Shown here one piece after another: positions 7,504 to 16,170 of a stretch of DNA of 41,668 bases. This DNA is from an uncultured Hyphomicrobiales bacterium (GTDB lineage Bacteria; Pseudomonadota; Alphaproteobacteria; Rhizobiales; Beijerinckiaceae). Position 1 is the first letter of the stretch. Every line of letters starts with the position of its first letter. A model generated the notes under the pieces. The model had not been told where the DNA came from and did no database searches. It worked only from the letters and a program-made list of their open reading frames with translations. The stretch lies in assembly GCA_903931945.1 (NCBI GenBank), contig CAIZEI010000039.1, forward strand, positions 1 through 41,668, given 5' to 3'. Position numbers and translations under genes: made by a program.

Positions 7504-9861
7504 ATGAACATCCGAGTTGACGACGAGCAATTGGCGACGATGAAATTTGCTGTCGGGCAGCCCGTGCGCCGCAACGAGGACCCGCGCCTCGTGCAGGGCA
7601 GGGGCGCCTATACCGACGATATCAATCTGGCGGGTCAGGTCTATCTCGCGATGGTGCGCTCGCCGCAGGCGCATGGCAAAATCCTTTCGGTCGATGCTTC
7701 AGCGGCGCTGGACATGCCGGGCGTGCTGGCGGTCTACACCGGCGCCGATCTGGCAAAGGCGGGCTATAGCCCCTATCCCTTCCGGGTCGCGCTGAACGAC
7801 CGGCACGGCAAACCCTGCATGAAACCCAAACGCTATGCGCTGGCGAGCGAGCGGGTGACATTTGTCGGGGATTCTATCGCCTGCGTCGTCGCCGACACCG
7901 CCGCCCGCGCCCGCGACGCCGCCGAGGCTGTGGTGGTGGATATCGAGGCGCTGCCCGCCGTCATCGAAATGCGGGAGGCTGTCAAACCAGGCGCGCCACA
8001 GGTCGTCGATGAAGCGCCGGGCAATATCGCGTTCGATTATCATTTCGGCGATTCGGAGAAGACCGCCGCGGCCTTTGCGGGCGCCGCCCATGTGACGAAA
8101 ATGCGCATCACCGACAGCCGCATCGTGGTCAACGCGATGGAGCCGCGCGCCTGCCTTGCCGATTACAGCAAGGACAGGGGCGCCTTCACGCTCTGGGCGC
8201 CAACGCAGGGCGTTTCGGGCTCGCGCGGCGCTGCGGCTGAAATGATGAATGTGCCGCCGGACAAAATCCGTTTCATCGCCACCAACGTCGGCGGCTCTTT
8301 CGGCATGAAGGGCTCGATGTTTCCCGAATATATCTGCGCCATGCACGCGGCGCGGGAACTCGGCAAGCCCGTGAAATGGACGGATTCGCGCTCGGAATCG
8401 TTTCTCAGCGATCACCATGGCCGCGATCAGGATTTCGATTGCGAAATGGCGCTGGATAAGGATGGCCATATTCTCGCCATCCGCTGCAACGGATTCGGCA
8501 ATCTCGGCGCCTATATGACGATGATCGGGCCGCTGTTCTCGACCTTCAATATCGCAAAGCACGTCAATGGCGCCTATAAAACGCCGCTGATCGAAGTCAA
8601 TACGCTGTGCGTATTCACCAACACAGTGCCGGTGACGGCGTATCGCGGCGCAGGACGCCCGGAAGGCAATTATTATCTTGAGCGTATGGTCGATACAGCG
8701 GCGCGCGAAATGGGCATCGACCCTGTGGAATTGCGAAAACGCAACCACATTGCCAAAGCCGAAATTCCCTATAAAGCGCCGTCCGGATCGACCTACGATT
8801 CCGGCGATTTCCCGGCCATTCTCGATACGGCGTTGCGGGAGTCCGATTGGACCGGTTTCGACGCGCGCAAGGCTGCAAGCGCCAGACGGGGAAAGCTGCG
8901 CGGTCGCGGCATTGGCCAGTTTGTCGAAGTGACGGCGCCCGTGCAGGGCGAACTTGCCGACATCCGTTTTGACGTTGATGGCGGCGTGACGTTGCGCACG
9001 GGTTCGCACGATCACGGGCAGGGGCACTGGACGACGTTCTCGCAGGTGCTTTCGGGCCAGCTCGGCGTGCCGTTTGAAAAAATCAGGCTCATTCAGGATG
9101 ATACAAATGAGTTGCGCATGGGCACCGGCACAGGCGGTTCAAAATCGCTGATGTGCTCGGGCTCGGCGATTGTCGAGGCCAGTCAGAAGATTGTGGAAAA
9201 GGGCAAGATTGCCGCTTCGCATGTGCTGGAGGCTGGCGTCGGCGATATCGAATTCAGCAAGGGTCATTTTGCGGTTGCTGGCACCGATCGCTCGATTTCG
9301 ATCATGGACCTCGCGCAAAAGCTCCGCGATGGGGCCAAAATGCCGGAAGACGCGCCAAAATCGCTCGATGTCGATCATACAGGATCGGCCAAACCGGCGA
9401 CCTATCCCAACGGCTGCCATATCTGCGAAGTGGAAATCGATCCGGACACCGGCGAGATCGAGATCGTGGATTACACGATGGTTGGCGACTTTGGCGTCGT
9501 CGTCAATCCGATGATCGTCGAGGGCCAGGTGCAGGGCGGCGTTGTGCAGGGCATTGGCCAGTGCCTGCTTGAAAACACAGTCTATACGAGCGATGGGCAG
9601 CTCGCGACGGGCTCATTCATGGACTACGCGATGCCGCGCGCCGCCAACGCCCCGCACATGAAATATATCTCGCTGCCGCAGCCGGCGACCACCAATCCGC
9701 TTGGCGCCAAAGGCTGTGGCGAAGCGGGCTGCGCGGGCTCGCTGACCTCGATCATGAACGCTATCTGCGATGCGCTGGCCCCGTTGGGCGTCACGCATAT
9801 CGATATGCCCGCAACGCCCTTGCGCGTTTGGGAGGCGATCAGGGCGGCGAAAAAGGGTTGA
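7504..9861 (+). CDS. molybdenum hydroxylase large subunit, xanthine dehydrogenase/aldehyde oxidase family (CoxL-like, form II type)
   Basis: A 785-residue catalytic subunit. It starts with KFAVGQPVRRNEDPRLVQG, the usual opening of the family, then the hammerhead domain (GRGAYTDDI onward) and the two molybdopterin-binding domains. AYRGAGR at residues 379-385 is the signature of form II/generic enzymes, not the AYRCSFR of true CO dehydrogenase. GCGEAG near the end places the catalytic Glu at residue 740. Such subunits work with an FAD-binding and a 2Fe-2S subunit, but neither gene is adjacent. The substrate is unknown; aldehydes, purines or other aromatics are possible. The start could also be the ATG at 7540. 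A quinone oxidoreductase follows 12 bases after the stop, suggesting one transcript. Confidence 0.92.
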   Translation: MNIRVDDEQLATMKFAVGQPVRRNEDPRLVQGRGAYTDDINLAGQVYLAMVRSPQAHGKILSVDASAALDMPGVLAVYTGADLAKAGYSPYPFRVALNDRHGKPCMKPKRYALASERVTFVGDSIACVVADTAARARDAAEAVVVDIEALPAVIEMREAVKPGAPQVVDEAPGNIAFDYHFGDSEKTAAAFAGAAHVTKMRITDSRIVVNAMEPRACLADYSKDRGAFTLWAPTQGVSGSRGAAAEMMNVPPDKIRFIATNVGGSFGMKGSMFPEYICAMHAARELGKPVKWTDSRSESFLSDHHGRDQDFDCEMALDKDGHILAIRCNGFGNLGAYMTMIGPLFSTFNIAKHVNGAYKTPLIEVNTLCVFTNTVPVTAYRGAGRPEGNYYLERMVDTAAREMGIDPVELRKRNHIAKAEIPYKAPSGSTYDSGDFPAILDTALRESDWTGFDARKAASARRGKLRGRGIGQFVEVTAPVQGELADIRFDVDGGVTLRTGSHDHGQGHWTTFSQVLSGQLGVPFEKIRLIQDDTNELRMGTGTGGSKSLMCSGSAIVEASQKIVEKGKIAASHVLEAGVGDIEFSKGHFAVAGTDRSISIMDLAQKLRDGAKMPEDAPKSLDVDHTGSAKPATYPNGCHICEVEIDPDTGEIEIVDYTMVGDFGVVVNPMIVEGQVQGGVVQGIGQCLLENTVYTSDGQLATGSFMDYAMPRAANAPHMKYISLPQPATTNPLGAKGCGEAGCAGSLTSIMNAICDALAPLGVTHIDMPATPLRVWEAIRAAKKG

Positions 9862-9873
9862 GGGCGCGGAGTC

Positions 9874-10887
9874 ATGGCGGCAGACATGATCAAGGCGATG
9901 CGCATCCACTCCCATGGCGGGCCAGAGGTCCTGACATGGGAGGATATCGAGATTGCGCCGCCGGGGCCGGGCGAGGCGCGCGTGCGCCACACCGCCATTG
10001 CCTTGAATTTTTCTGACATCAACATCCGGCGCGGCGGGTTTTACCAGAAAGACCCGCTGCCGATGCCGCTCATTCCTGGCAATGAGGCTGCGGGCGTTGT
10101 GACAAGCGTTGGCGAAGGCGTCACTGCGGTCAATCCCGGCGATCGCGTGGGCTATGTCGGCGTGGGTTTTGGCTTTTTTGCAAAAACCGGCGCCTATGCG
10201 CAGGAGCGCAATGTGCCTACTGAAAGGCTGGCGCATTTGCCTGATGGCATTTCTGATGTTCAGGCGGCCGCTGTCATGCTGAAAGGGCTGACTGCGTCGA
10301 ACATCGTCAACAGGATTTACCGGCCCGCGCCCGGCGATCATGTCTTGATTCATGCTGCGGCAAGCGGCGTTGGCCTCATCCTGACGCAATGGTGCAAATA
10401 TTTCGGCGCTGTTGTCATCGGCACGGTTGGCAAGGACAGCAAGGCCGCCATCGCGCGCGCGCATGGCGCAGCGCATACAATCCTCTATCGCCAGATGGAT
10501 TTTGTCTCTGAAGTCAAAGCCATTGTTCCGCAGGGCGTGCGCGCGGTGCTCGATGGCGTTGGCAAGGATACGTTCGAAAAATCGATGGATTGCACGGCGC
10601 CCTTCGGAACGCTGGTCAATTATGGCAATGCCTCGGGCCATGTGCCGCCGATCGATATCATGCAGCTCTCGCTCAAAGGCACGCTCTCGATGTGGCGGCC
10701 CGGAGTCAGCCATTTTCTTGGCGACCCCACGCGGTTCAAAGAGCTATGCGGGGAGCTGTTCGACCTTGTCGAGATGGGCGTGCTGAAAACCGTCGCAGCG
10801 CGGACGTATCCGCTGCACGAGGCCAGGCAGGCCCATATCGACGCGGAACAGGCTGCATTTGCCGGGCCGGTGGTGTTGCTGCCGTAA
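9874..10887 (+). CDS. quinone oxidoreductase, zinc-independent MDR family
   Basis: A 337-residue NADPH-dependent oxidoreductase of the medium-chain dehydrogenase/reductase superfamily, quinone oxidoreductase branch. The N-terminal GroES-like domain has GNEAAGVVTSVGEGV; the Rossmann domain has HAAASGVGLILTQWCK, which matches the nucleotide-binding loop of Qor. The catalytic zinc ligands of alcohol dehydrogenases are absent, as expected. The ATG at 9874 has GGAG 6 bases upstream. It follows the molybdenum hydroxylase by 12 bases and may reduce a product or carrier of the same pathway, but that link is only inferred from position. The stop lies 8 bases from the convergent dnaE end. Confidence 0.92.
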   Translation: MAADMIKAMRIHSHGGPEVLTWEDIEIAPPGPGEARVRHTAIALNFSDINIRRGGFYQKDPLPMPLIPGNEAAGVVTSVGEGVTAVNPGDRVGYVGVGFGFFAKTGAYAQERNVPTERLAHLPDGISDVQAAAVMLKGLTASNIVNRIYRPAPGDHVLIHAAASGVGLILTQWCKYFGAVVIGTVGKDSKAAIARAHGAAHTILYRQMDFVSEVKAIVPQGVRAVLDGVGKDTFEKSMDCTAPFGTLVNYGNASGHVPPIDIMQLSLKGTLSMWRPGVSHFLGDPTRFKELCGELFDLVEMGVLKTVAARTYPLHEARQAHIDAEQAAFAGPVVLLP

Positions 10888-10895
10888 CTGGTCGC

Positions 10896-13800
10896 CTACA
10901 GATGCTCGACCGTCACAACGCCGGGGATCGCCTTGATCGCGCCTGCGACTTGCGCATTGACATTAAATTTGCCGGGCAGGCGGATTTCGATTTCGCCTGA
11001 CCCCGGGGGCAGCATCAACACCAGAGAAACCTCGCCTTCGCCGCGTCCGCTCAATCTTTGACCGAGCGACGTCAGGGCGGTTTCATCGCGCAGGAAAATC
11101 CGCAATCCCTTTTGCACACGATTGGCCGCCTGATCGAGCGGCTCGACGGTTTGAATGCGCGCGCGCACCTCGTCGCCTTCAAGATTGGCTTGCAAGGTCA
11201 CAAGCACAGGCGCGCCTTTTTCCAGCATGTCGCGGTATTGATTGAGACCTTCCTGAAACAGGATGGCTTCATACTGCCCGGAGGCGTCAGACAGCGTGAC
11301 AACGCCCATTTTCGAACCGGTTTTCGTGCGTCGCTCAAACCTGTCCAGAACGGTTGCGGCCAGTCGCGCGGATGTCGCGCCCAGTTTGACGGCGCGCGCA
11401 AAATCCGCCCAGCGCTCAACCCGCAGACGTTGCAATACAGTCGCGTAATGATCGAGCGGGTGTCCGGACAGGAAAAAGCCGACAGCCTCAAATTCCCGCC
11501 TTAATTTTTCGGCGCCTGACCAGGGTTGCGTTGCGGCAGGGCGCAGGCGCGCCGGTTCAGCATCGCCGCCGAACAGCGCGGCCTGTCCGGCGAGACGGTC
11601 GTCTTGCGCGCGATTGGCAATGGCCAGAATGGGCTCGATGGATGCGAAAGCCAGCGCGCGATCGGGTTGCATTTCATCAAAAGCGCCCGCCGCTGCGAGG
11701 CTTTCCAGCACTTTCTTGTTAACTTCGCGCGGGTTCAGGCGTCGTGCAAGATCTTCCAGATCGGCAAACGGCCGCTCGTTGCGGGCGTCGGCGAGCGCTG
11801 CGGCCTGTCCCTCGCCAACGCCCTTGATCGCCGACAAAGCGTAGCGGATCGACAGGGCGCCATCGACGCCGACATGCACGTCAAAATCGACGCCCGAGCG
11901 GTTGATCGAGGGGGGATCGACCTGAATTCCCAGGCGCCGGGCTTCGTTGCGGAACTCCGCAAGTTTGTCGGTATTGCCCTTGTCGAGCGTCATCGATGCG
12001 GCGAGGAACTCGACGGGATAATTGGCTTTGAACCAGGCGGTTTGGTAGGCGATGAGCGCGTAACAGGCGGCGTGACTTTTGTTGAATCCATAGTCGGCGA
12101 ATTTCGCCAGCAGGTCGAAAATTTCATTCGCCTTGGGTCGCGTCAAGCCTTTTTCGATTGCGCCGCTGACAAACCGGTCGCGTTGCGCGTCCATTTCCGC
12201 CTTGATTTTTTTACCCATCGCACGGCGCAGAAGATCGGCTTCGCCGAGCGAATAACCGGACAGTCGCTGCGCGATCTGCATCACCTGTTCCTGATAAATG
12301 ATGACGCCAAAAGTCTCTTTCAGCGTTTCTTCCATCATCGGATGGATGTAGTCGGCCACCTGCTCGCCGAGTTTGACTGCGCAATAGGTCGGGATATTGG
12401 CCATCGGGCCGGGGCGGTAGAGCGCAACCAGGGCGATGATGTCTTCAATGCGGTCGGCGCGCATTTCGACCAGCGCTTTGCGCATGCCGGCGCTTTCCAG
12501 CTGAAACACGCCGATGGTCTCGCCGCGCCCCAGCATTTCATAGGTCTTCGTGTCGTCGAGCGGGAGGCCGGCGAGATCGACGTCGATGCCGCGGCGCTTC
12601 AGCGCCACGAGCGTTTTATCGAGGGTTGTCAGGGTTTTCAGGCCAAGAAAATCGAATTTCACCAGACCGGCGGGCTCCACCCATTTCATGTTGAATTGCG
12701 TCGCTGGCATGTCGGATTTCGGGTCGCGATAGAGTGGAACGAGTTCATGCAGGGGGCGGTCGCCAATGACAATGCCAGCGGCGTGGGTGGACGCGTTGGA
12801 GTAAAGGCCTTCGAGTTTCCCGGCAATTTGCAGCATTTGGGCGACGCGCTCATCGGACTCGGCTGCCTCGCGCAGGCGCGGCTCGGATTCGAAAGCGTCT
12901 TTCAGGGATATGGGTTTTGCCGGATTTTGCGGAACGAGCTTGGCAAGTTTATCGACCTGGCCCAGCGGCATTTCGAGCACGCGTCCGACATTGCGCATGA
13001 CGCCGCGCGCCAGAAACGAACCGAATGTAATGATCTGTGCAACACGGTCCAGGCCATAGCGCTCGCGAACGTAGCGGATGACTTCGTCACGGCGCTCCTG
13101 GCAGAAGTCGATATCGAAGTCGGGCATCGACACGCGTTCCGGGTTGAGAAATCGCTCGAACAGCAAACCAAAGCGCATCGGATCAAGATCGGTGATTGTG
13201 AGAGCCCAGGCGACCAGCGAACCGGCGCCCGAACCGCGCCCCGGACCCACCGGAATGCCTTGCGCTTTGGCCCATTTGATGAAGTCGGCGACAATCAGAA
13301 AATAGCCGGGGAATTTCATGCGCGCGATCACGTCGAGTTCGAAATCGAGGCGTTCGACATAATCGCTTTCGCCAAACCCTTGCGCGCAGCCATGCGCCGC
13401 GAGCCGCGCGCGCAAACCCTCATGCGCGCCCCTGCGCAACTCAATGGTTTCGGCTTCTTCCGCATCTGCGGCGCCATCGCCTGTCGTGAATCGCGGCAGG
13501 ATGGGTTTGCGCGTTAACGGCCGATAAGAGCAACGCAGCGCGATGGCGACACTGTTGCGCGTCGCCTCCGGAATATCCGAAAACAGTTCGGTCATTTCGG
13601 CGCGGGTTTTAAACCGATGCTCAGGCGTCACCTGTCGCCTTCCATCCTGCGAGACCACAACGCCGTCGGCGACGCAGAGCAGCGCGTCATGCGCTTCATA
13701 GTCCGATGCCGCCGCAAAATAAGGTTCGTTGGTTGCAACCAGCGGCAGTTCAAATTCCCCGGCAAGTTCGATCAACTGCGGTTCGATCCGGGCTTCCAGA

Positions 13801-14396
13801 TCGAGGCCGTGGCGCTGCAATTCGACATAAAGCGCGCCGGGAAAGAGCTGCGTCAGCGTCTCAAGACGCGCGTGCGCAACATCCGGTCGTTCGGCGGCAA
13901 GCGCGCGATCGATGGGTCCGTTGGGGCCGCCGGTGAGTGCGATCATTTCGCTGCAATCCGCGCGCAGGCAATCGAGCGAGACATGCGGCGGGTCGCCGGG
14001 AGCAGGGTCGAGCCAGGCGCTCGACGCAATTCGCATCAGGTTTTTATAGCCGCGCTCCGTTTGCGCGATCAGGACGACAGCCGCGCGGCCCATGCCATGG
14101 ACTTCTGCGCGTCCTGAAAATTTCGCGCCATCCCCGAAATCAACGGAAATGCTGGCGCCCGTGATCGGTTGTATCCCTTCCCTGGCGAGCTTTTCGGAAA
14201 ACTCCAAAGCGCCAAAAAGGTTATTTGTGTCGGTGATGGCAATGGCGGGCTGCGAATCCGCCTTGGCGAATTTCGCCAGCGTGGCGATCGCCAGTGCGCC
14301 CTCGCGCAGCGAAAACGATGTGTGGGTATGCAGATGAACGAAGCCGACAGCCTCGCAGATCGCCTGGACATCTTTGGGTTCAAGCGCTTTTGACAT
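10896..14396 (-). CDS. dnaE: DNA polymerase III alpha subunit
   Basis: The replicative polymerase catalytic subunit, 1166 residues from the ATG at 14396. It has an N-terminal PHP domain with intact His residues (FVHLHTHTSFSLREG), the C-family polymerase palm with PDFDID at residues 425-430 supplying the catalytic aspartates, GRGSGAGSLVAWAL before it, the helix-hairpin-helix region, and a C-terminal OB fold. It is the DnaE1 type, with the length of E. coli DnaE. An upstream ATG triplet (14420-14426) is in frame but has no ribosome site, and 14396 has only a weak AGAG; the exact start is uncertain. The gene is divergent from tgt. Confidence 0.97.
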   Translation of the reverse strand: MSKALEPKDVQAICEAVGFVHLHTHTSFSLREGALAIATLAKFAKADSQPAIAITDTNNLFGALEFSEKLAREGIQPITGASISVDFGDGAKFSGRAEVHGMGRAAVVLIAQTERGYKNLMRIASSAWLDPAPGDPPHVSLDCLRADCSEMIALTGGPNGPIDRALAAERPDVAHARLETLTQLFPGALYVELQRHGLDLEARIEPQLIELAGEFELPLVATNEPYFAAASDYEAHDALLCVADGVVVSQDGRRQVTPEHRFKTRAEMTELFSDIPEATRNSVAIALRCSYRPLTRKPILPRFTTGDGAADAEEAETIELRRGAHEGLRARLAAHGCAQGFGESDYVERLDFELDVIARMKFPGYFLIVADFIKWAKAQGIPVGPGRGSGAGSLVAWALTITDLDPMRFGLLFERFLNPERVSMPDFDIDFCQERRDEVIRYVRERYGLDRVAQIITFGSFLARGVMRNVGRVLEMPLGQVDKLAKLVPQNPAKPISLKDAFESEPRLREAAESDERVAQMLQIAGKLEGLYSNASTHAAGIVIGDRPLHELVPLYRDPKSDMPATQFNMKWVEPAGLVKFDFLGLKTLTTLDKTLVALKRRGIDVDLAGLPLDDTKTYEMLGRGETIGVFQLESAGMRKALVEMRADRIEDIIALVALYRPGPMANIPTYCAVKLGEQVADYIHPMMEETLKETFGVIIYQEQVMQIAQRLSGYSLGEADLLRRAMGKKIKAEMDAQRDRFVSGAIEKGLTRPKANEIFDLLAKFADYGFNKSHAACYALIAYQTAWFKANYPVEFLAASMTLDKGNTDKLAEFRNEARRLGIQVDPPSINRSGVDFDVHVGVDGALSIRYALSAIKGVGEGQAAALADARNERPFADLEDLARRLNPREVNKKVLESLAAAGAFDEMQPDRALAFASIEPILAIANRAQDDRLAGQAALFGGDAEPARLRPAATQPWSGAEKLRREFEAVGFFLSGHPLDHYATVLQRLRVERWADFARAVKLGATSARLAATVLDRFERRTKTGSKMGVVTLSDASGQYEAILFQEGLNQYRDMLEKGAPVLVTLQANLEGDEVRARIQTVEPLDQAANRVQKGLRIFLRDETALTSLGQRLSGRGEGEVSLVLMLPPGSGEIEIRLPGKFNVNAQVAGAIKAIPGVVTVEHL

Positions 14397-14552
14397 GATT
14401 CGCTCTGTTGCTTTGCCCATCATCATGCGGGAGGCGGGGCGCCGTGGAAAGGGCTGCGTTGAGGGCTGTGCAAAAAGGCTGGGGAAGTTTGGCGAATTCC
14501 AGCGCTCCTGTATGAACGGAGGCAGGGGAGCTTTGCCGCCGGGGTTTTATCT
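14397..14552. promoter_or_regulatory. divergent dnaE-tgt intergenic region
   Basis: About 155 bases between the start of dnaE and the TTG start of tgt must hold both promoters. I see no convincing -35/-10 pair. No ATG in the tgt frame lies upstream, which is why the TTG is used. Confidence 0.35.
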
Positions 14553-15692
14553 TTGACTGACGCTTTTGCATTCACGCTGCACGCAACCGACGGCGGCGCC
14601 CGCACGGGGGAAATATCGACGCCGCGGGGTCAAATCCGCACGCCCGCCTTCATGCCCGTGGGGACGGCGGCGACCGTCAAGGCCATGCACCCTCAGGAGG
14701 TCAGGGCGCTTGGCGCCGATATCGTGCTTGGCAATACGTATCATCTTATGTTGCGGCCCGGCGCCGAGCGTGTGGCGGAACTTGGCGGATTGCACCGGTT
14801 CATGAACTGGCCGTACCCGATTTTGACGGATTCGGGCGGCTTCCAGGTGATGTCGCTCTCGAAGTTGCGCAAACTCAACGAGAACGGCGTGACCTTTCAG
14901 TCGCATATCGATGGCTCCAGGCATGTGCTGACGCCCGAACGCTCGATGCAGATTCAGGACCTCCTGGGGTCCGACATCCAGATGCAATTTGATGAATGCG
15001 TGAAAATGCCCTGTTCGCCGGAGGAGGCCGAACGCGCCATGCGCCTGTCGTTGCGCTGGGCCGAGCGTTCGCGGACAGCGTTCCGGGGCCAGCCTGGGCG
15101 TGCGGTTTTCGGCATTGTGCAGGGCGCGGATGTCGCCGCGCTGCGGGTCGAAAGCGCGCGGGCGCTGGCAGGGATGGATTTTCACGGCCTCGCCATTGGC
15201 GGACTGGCGGTTGGCGAACCGCAGGCCGTGATGCTGGCGATGATCGAAACCGTTGCGCCCTTCCTGCCCGAGACCAGGCCGCGCTATCTGATGGGGGTGG
15301 GCACGCCTGACGATATCGTTGAAAGCGTCGCGCGCGGCGTCGATATGTTCGATTGCGTCATGCCGACACGGGCGGGGCGTCATGGGCTCGCCTATACGAG
15401 GCGGGGGCGGATCAATCTGCGCAACGCACGCCATGCCGCCGATCCCGATCCGATCGATCCAGAGTCCTCGTGGCCGGCTGCGCGCGACTATTCCCGCGCT
15501 TATTTGCACCATCTCGTCAAGTCGGAAGAAATTCTGGGGATGATGCTGCTCACCTCCATCAACCTCGCCTATTATCAGGAGCTGATGTCCGGTCTGCGGC
15601 AAGCCATCGCCGCGCATCAGCTGTCTGATTTTATAGCAGAGACAAAGTTGGGCTGGTCGACGGGGGAGGCGGATCGAACCCTTTTGAAATAG
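14553..15692 (+). CDS. tgt: tRNA-guanine transglycosylase (queuosine synthesis), zinc ligands missing
   Basis: A 379-residue enzyme that swaps guanine-34 for preQ1 in tRNAs with a GUN anticodon. The fold markers are intact: [28 protein letters not shown] with Asp93 (general acid/base), and [13 protein letters not shown] with Asp267, the position of the covalent nucleophile. Unusually, the CxCxxC zinc site of the family is gone: the three Cys positions are Ser305, Trp307 and Ala310. The following SRAYLHHL with its His is kept. Some other alphaproteobacterial Tgt may also have reduced this site, so this need not mean loss of function. The start is TTG at 14553 with no strong ribosome site; an earlier start in this frame is not available. 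Confidence 0.94.
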   Translation: MTDAFAFTLHATDGGARTGEISTPRGQIRTPAFMPVGTAATVKAMHPQEVRALGADIVLGNTYHLMLRPGAERVAELGGLHRFMNWPYPILTDSGGFQVMSLSKLRKLNENGVTFQSHIDGSRHVLTPERSMQIQDLLGSDIQMQFDECVKMPCSPEEAERAMRLSLRWAERSRTAFRGQPGRAVFGIVQGADVAALRVESARALAGMDFHGLAIGGLAVGEPQAVMLAMIETVAPFLPETRPRYLMGVGTPDDIVESVARGVDMFDCVMPTRAGRHGLAYTRRGRINLRNARHAADPDPIDPESSWPAARDYSRAYLHHLVKSEEILGMMLLTSINLAYYQELMSGLRQAIAAHQLSDFIAETKLGWSTGEADRTLLK

Positions 15693-15709
15693 CAACGGTC
15701 TGCTCAACG

Positions 15710-15748
15710 AAAAACAAGGCGGTCCATCGGGAGCCGCCTTGTCTTTCA
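15710..15748. terminator. bidirectional Rho-independent terminator
   Basis: CAAGGCGG (15715-15722) pairs perfectly with CCGCCTTG (15734-15741), with extra pairing in the loop. On the plus strand TCTTTC follows, closing tgt. On the minus strand TTTTTC follows, a better T-run. The minus-strand signal implies a transcript arriving from the 15750-16000 region, although no established gene is there. Confidence 0.6.
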
Positions 15749-16170
15749 CCACGCTTTCATCACCACGTCTCGACTGACCCCATTTTTTCGATTTGCAAAG
15801 GAGCGGCCATTTCGGCTCATGCTTTCCCGCGCTTGATTGGGTTCAGGTTCCTCCCGCGACTTGGATAGCAGCACGTGAGCGGCCCGAGAGCTCGTTCGCG
15901 GCCTCCTTTCGGATAGCGGGCGTAACCTAGCGGAGGATTTTTGCCTTGTCACTATCTCGCCATCAATTTTGAAACGCCATTTCGCACTTTTTCTGCTGAA
16001 AATTTGTGCAGATCACAAATTGCGCCGTTTGTCTGAAGATTTCCCTCTCGGCGCCATTGTTCTGGCCATTCAATAGCCGCAAACTCGCACGAGTGATTCC
16101 CTCTGGATGCCGAAGCCGATGCGCCACCGCTCTATTGTTCCTGGCGTCTTTGGCCTCCTGGTGGGGACGC
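15749..16170. other. long intergenic region between tgt and lolC/E
   Basis: About 420 bases without a gene I can support. It contains a GC-rich structured stretch (about 15830-15945) with several short inverted repeats, a 24-codon minus-strand ORF (15746-15820) without a good ribosome site, and a perfect 21-base palindrome at 16001-16021. Because a minus-strand terminator lies at 15710-15748, a small RNA or leader transcript on the minus strand is possible. The lolC/E promoter should also be here. Confidence 0.4.
16001..16021. promoter_or_regulatory. perfect palindrome, candidate operator
   Basis: AATTTGTG-CAGAT-CACAAATT is a perfect inverted repeat with 8-base arms around a 5-base centre. 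It lies 150 bases upstream of lolC/E in a non-coding region. The TTTGTG..CACAAA halves resemble binding sites of dimeric regulators such as the GntR or CRP/FNR families, though the centre is one base shorter than a CRP site. The regulator and target are unknown. Confidence 0.4.

Noticed and set aside
7699-9027. 442-residue minus-strand ORF
   Set aside because: Lies opposite the molybdenum hydroxylase and is Arg/His-rich, as GC-rich shadows are.
7504-9861. Carbon monoxide dehydrogenase (form I CoxL)
   Set aside because: The active-site loop is AYRGAGR rather than AYRCSFR, and coxM/coxS are absent.
11526-13517. 663-residue plus-strand ORF
   Set aside because: Antisense to dnaE, whose polymerase motifs are intact; a typical long shadow in GC-rich DNA.
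14547-15752. 401-residue minus-strand ORF
   Set aside because: Antisense to tgt, with no recognisable motif.
15746-15952. 68-residue minus-strand ORF
   Set aside because: GTG start without a ribosome site and biased Arg/Ser composition; kept only as part of a possible small-RNA region.
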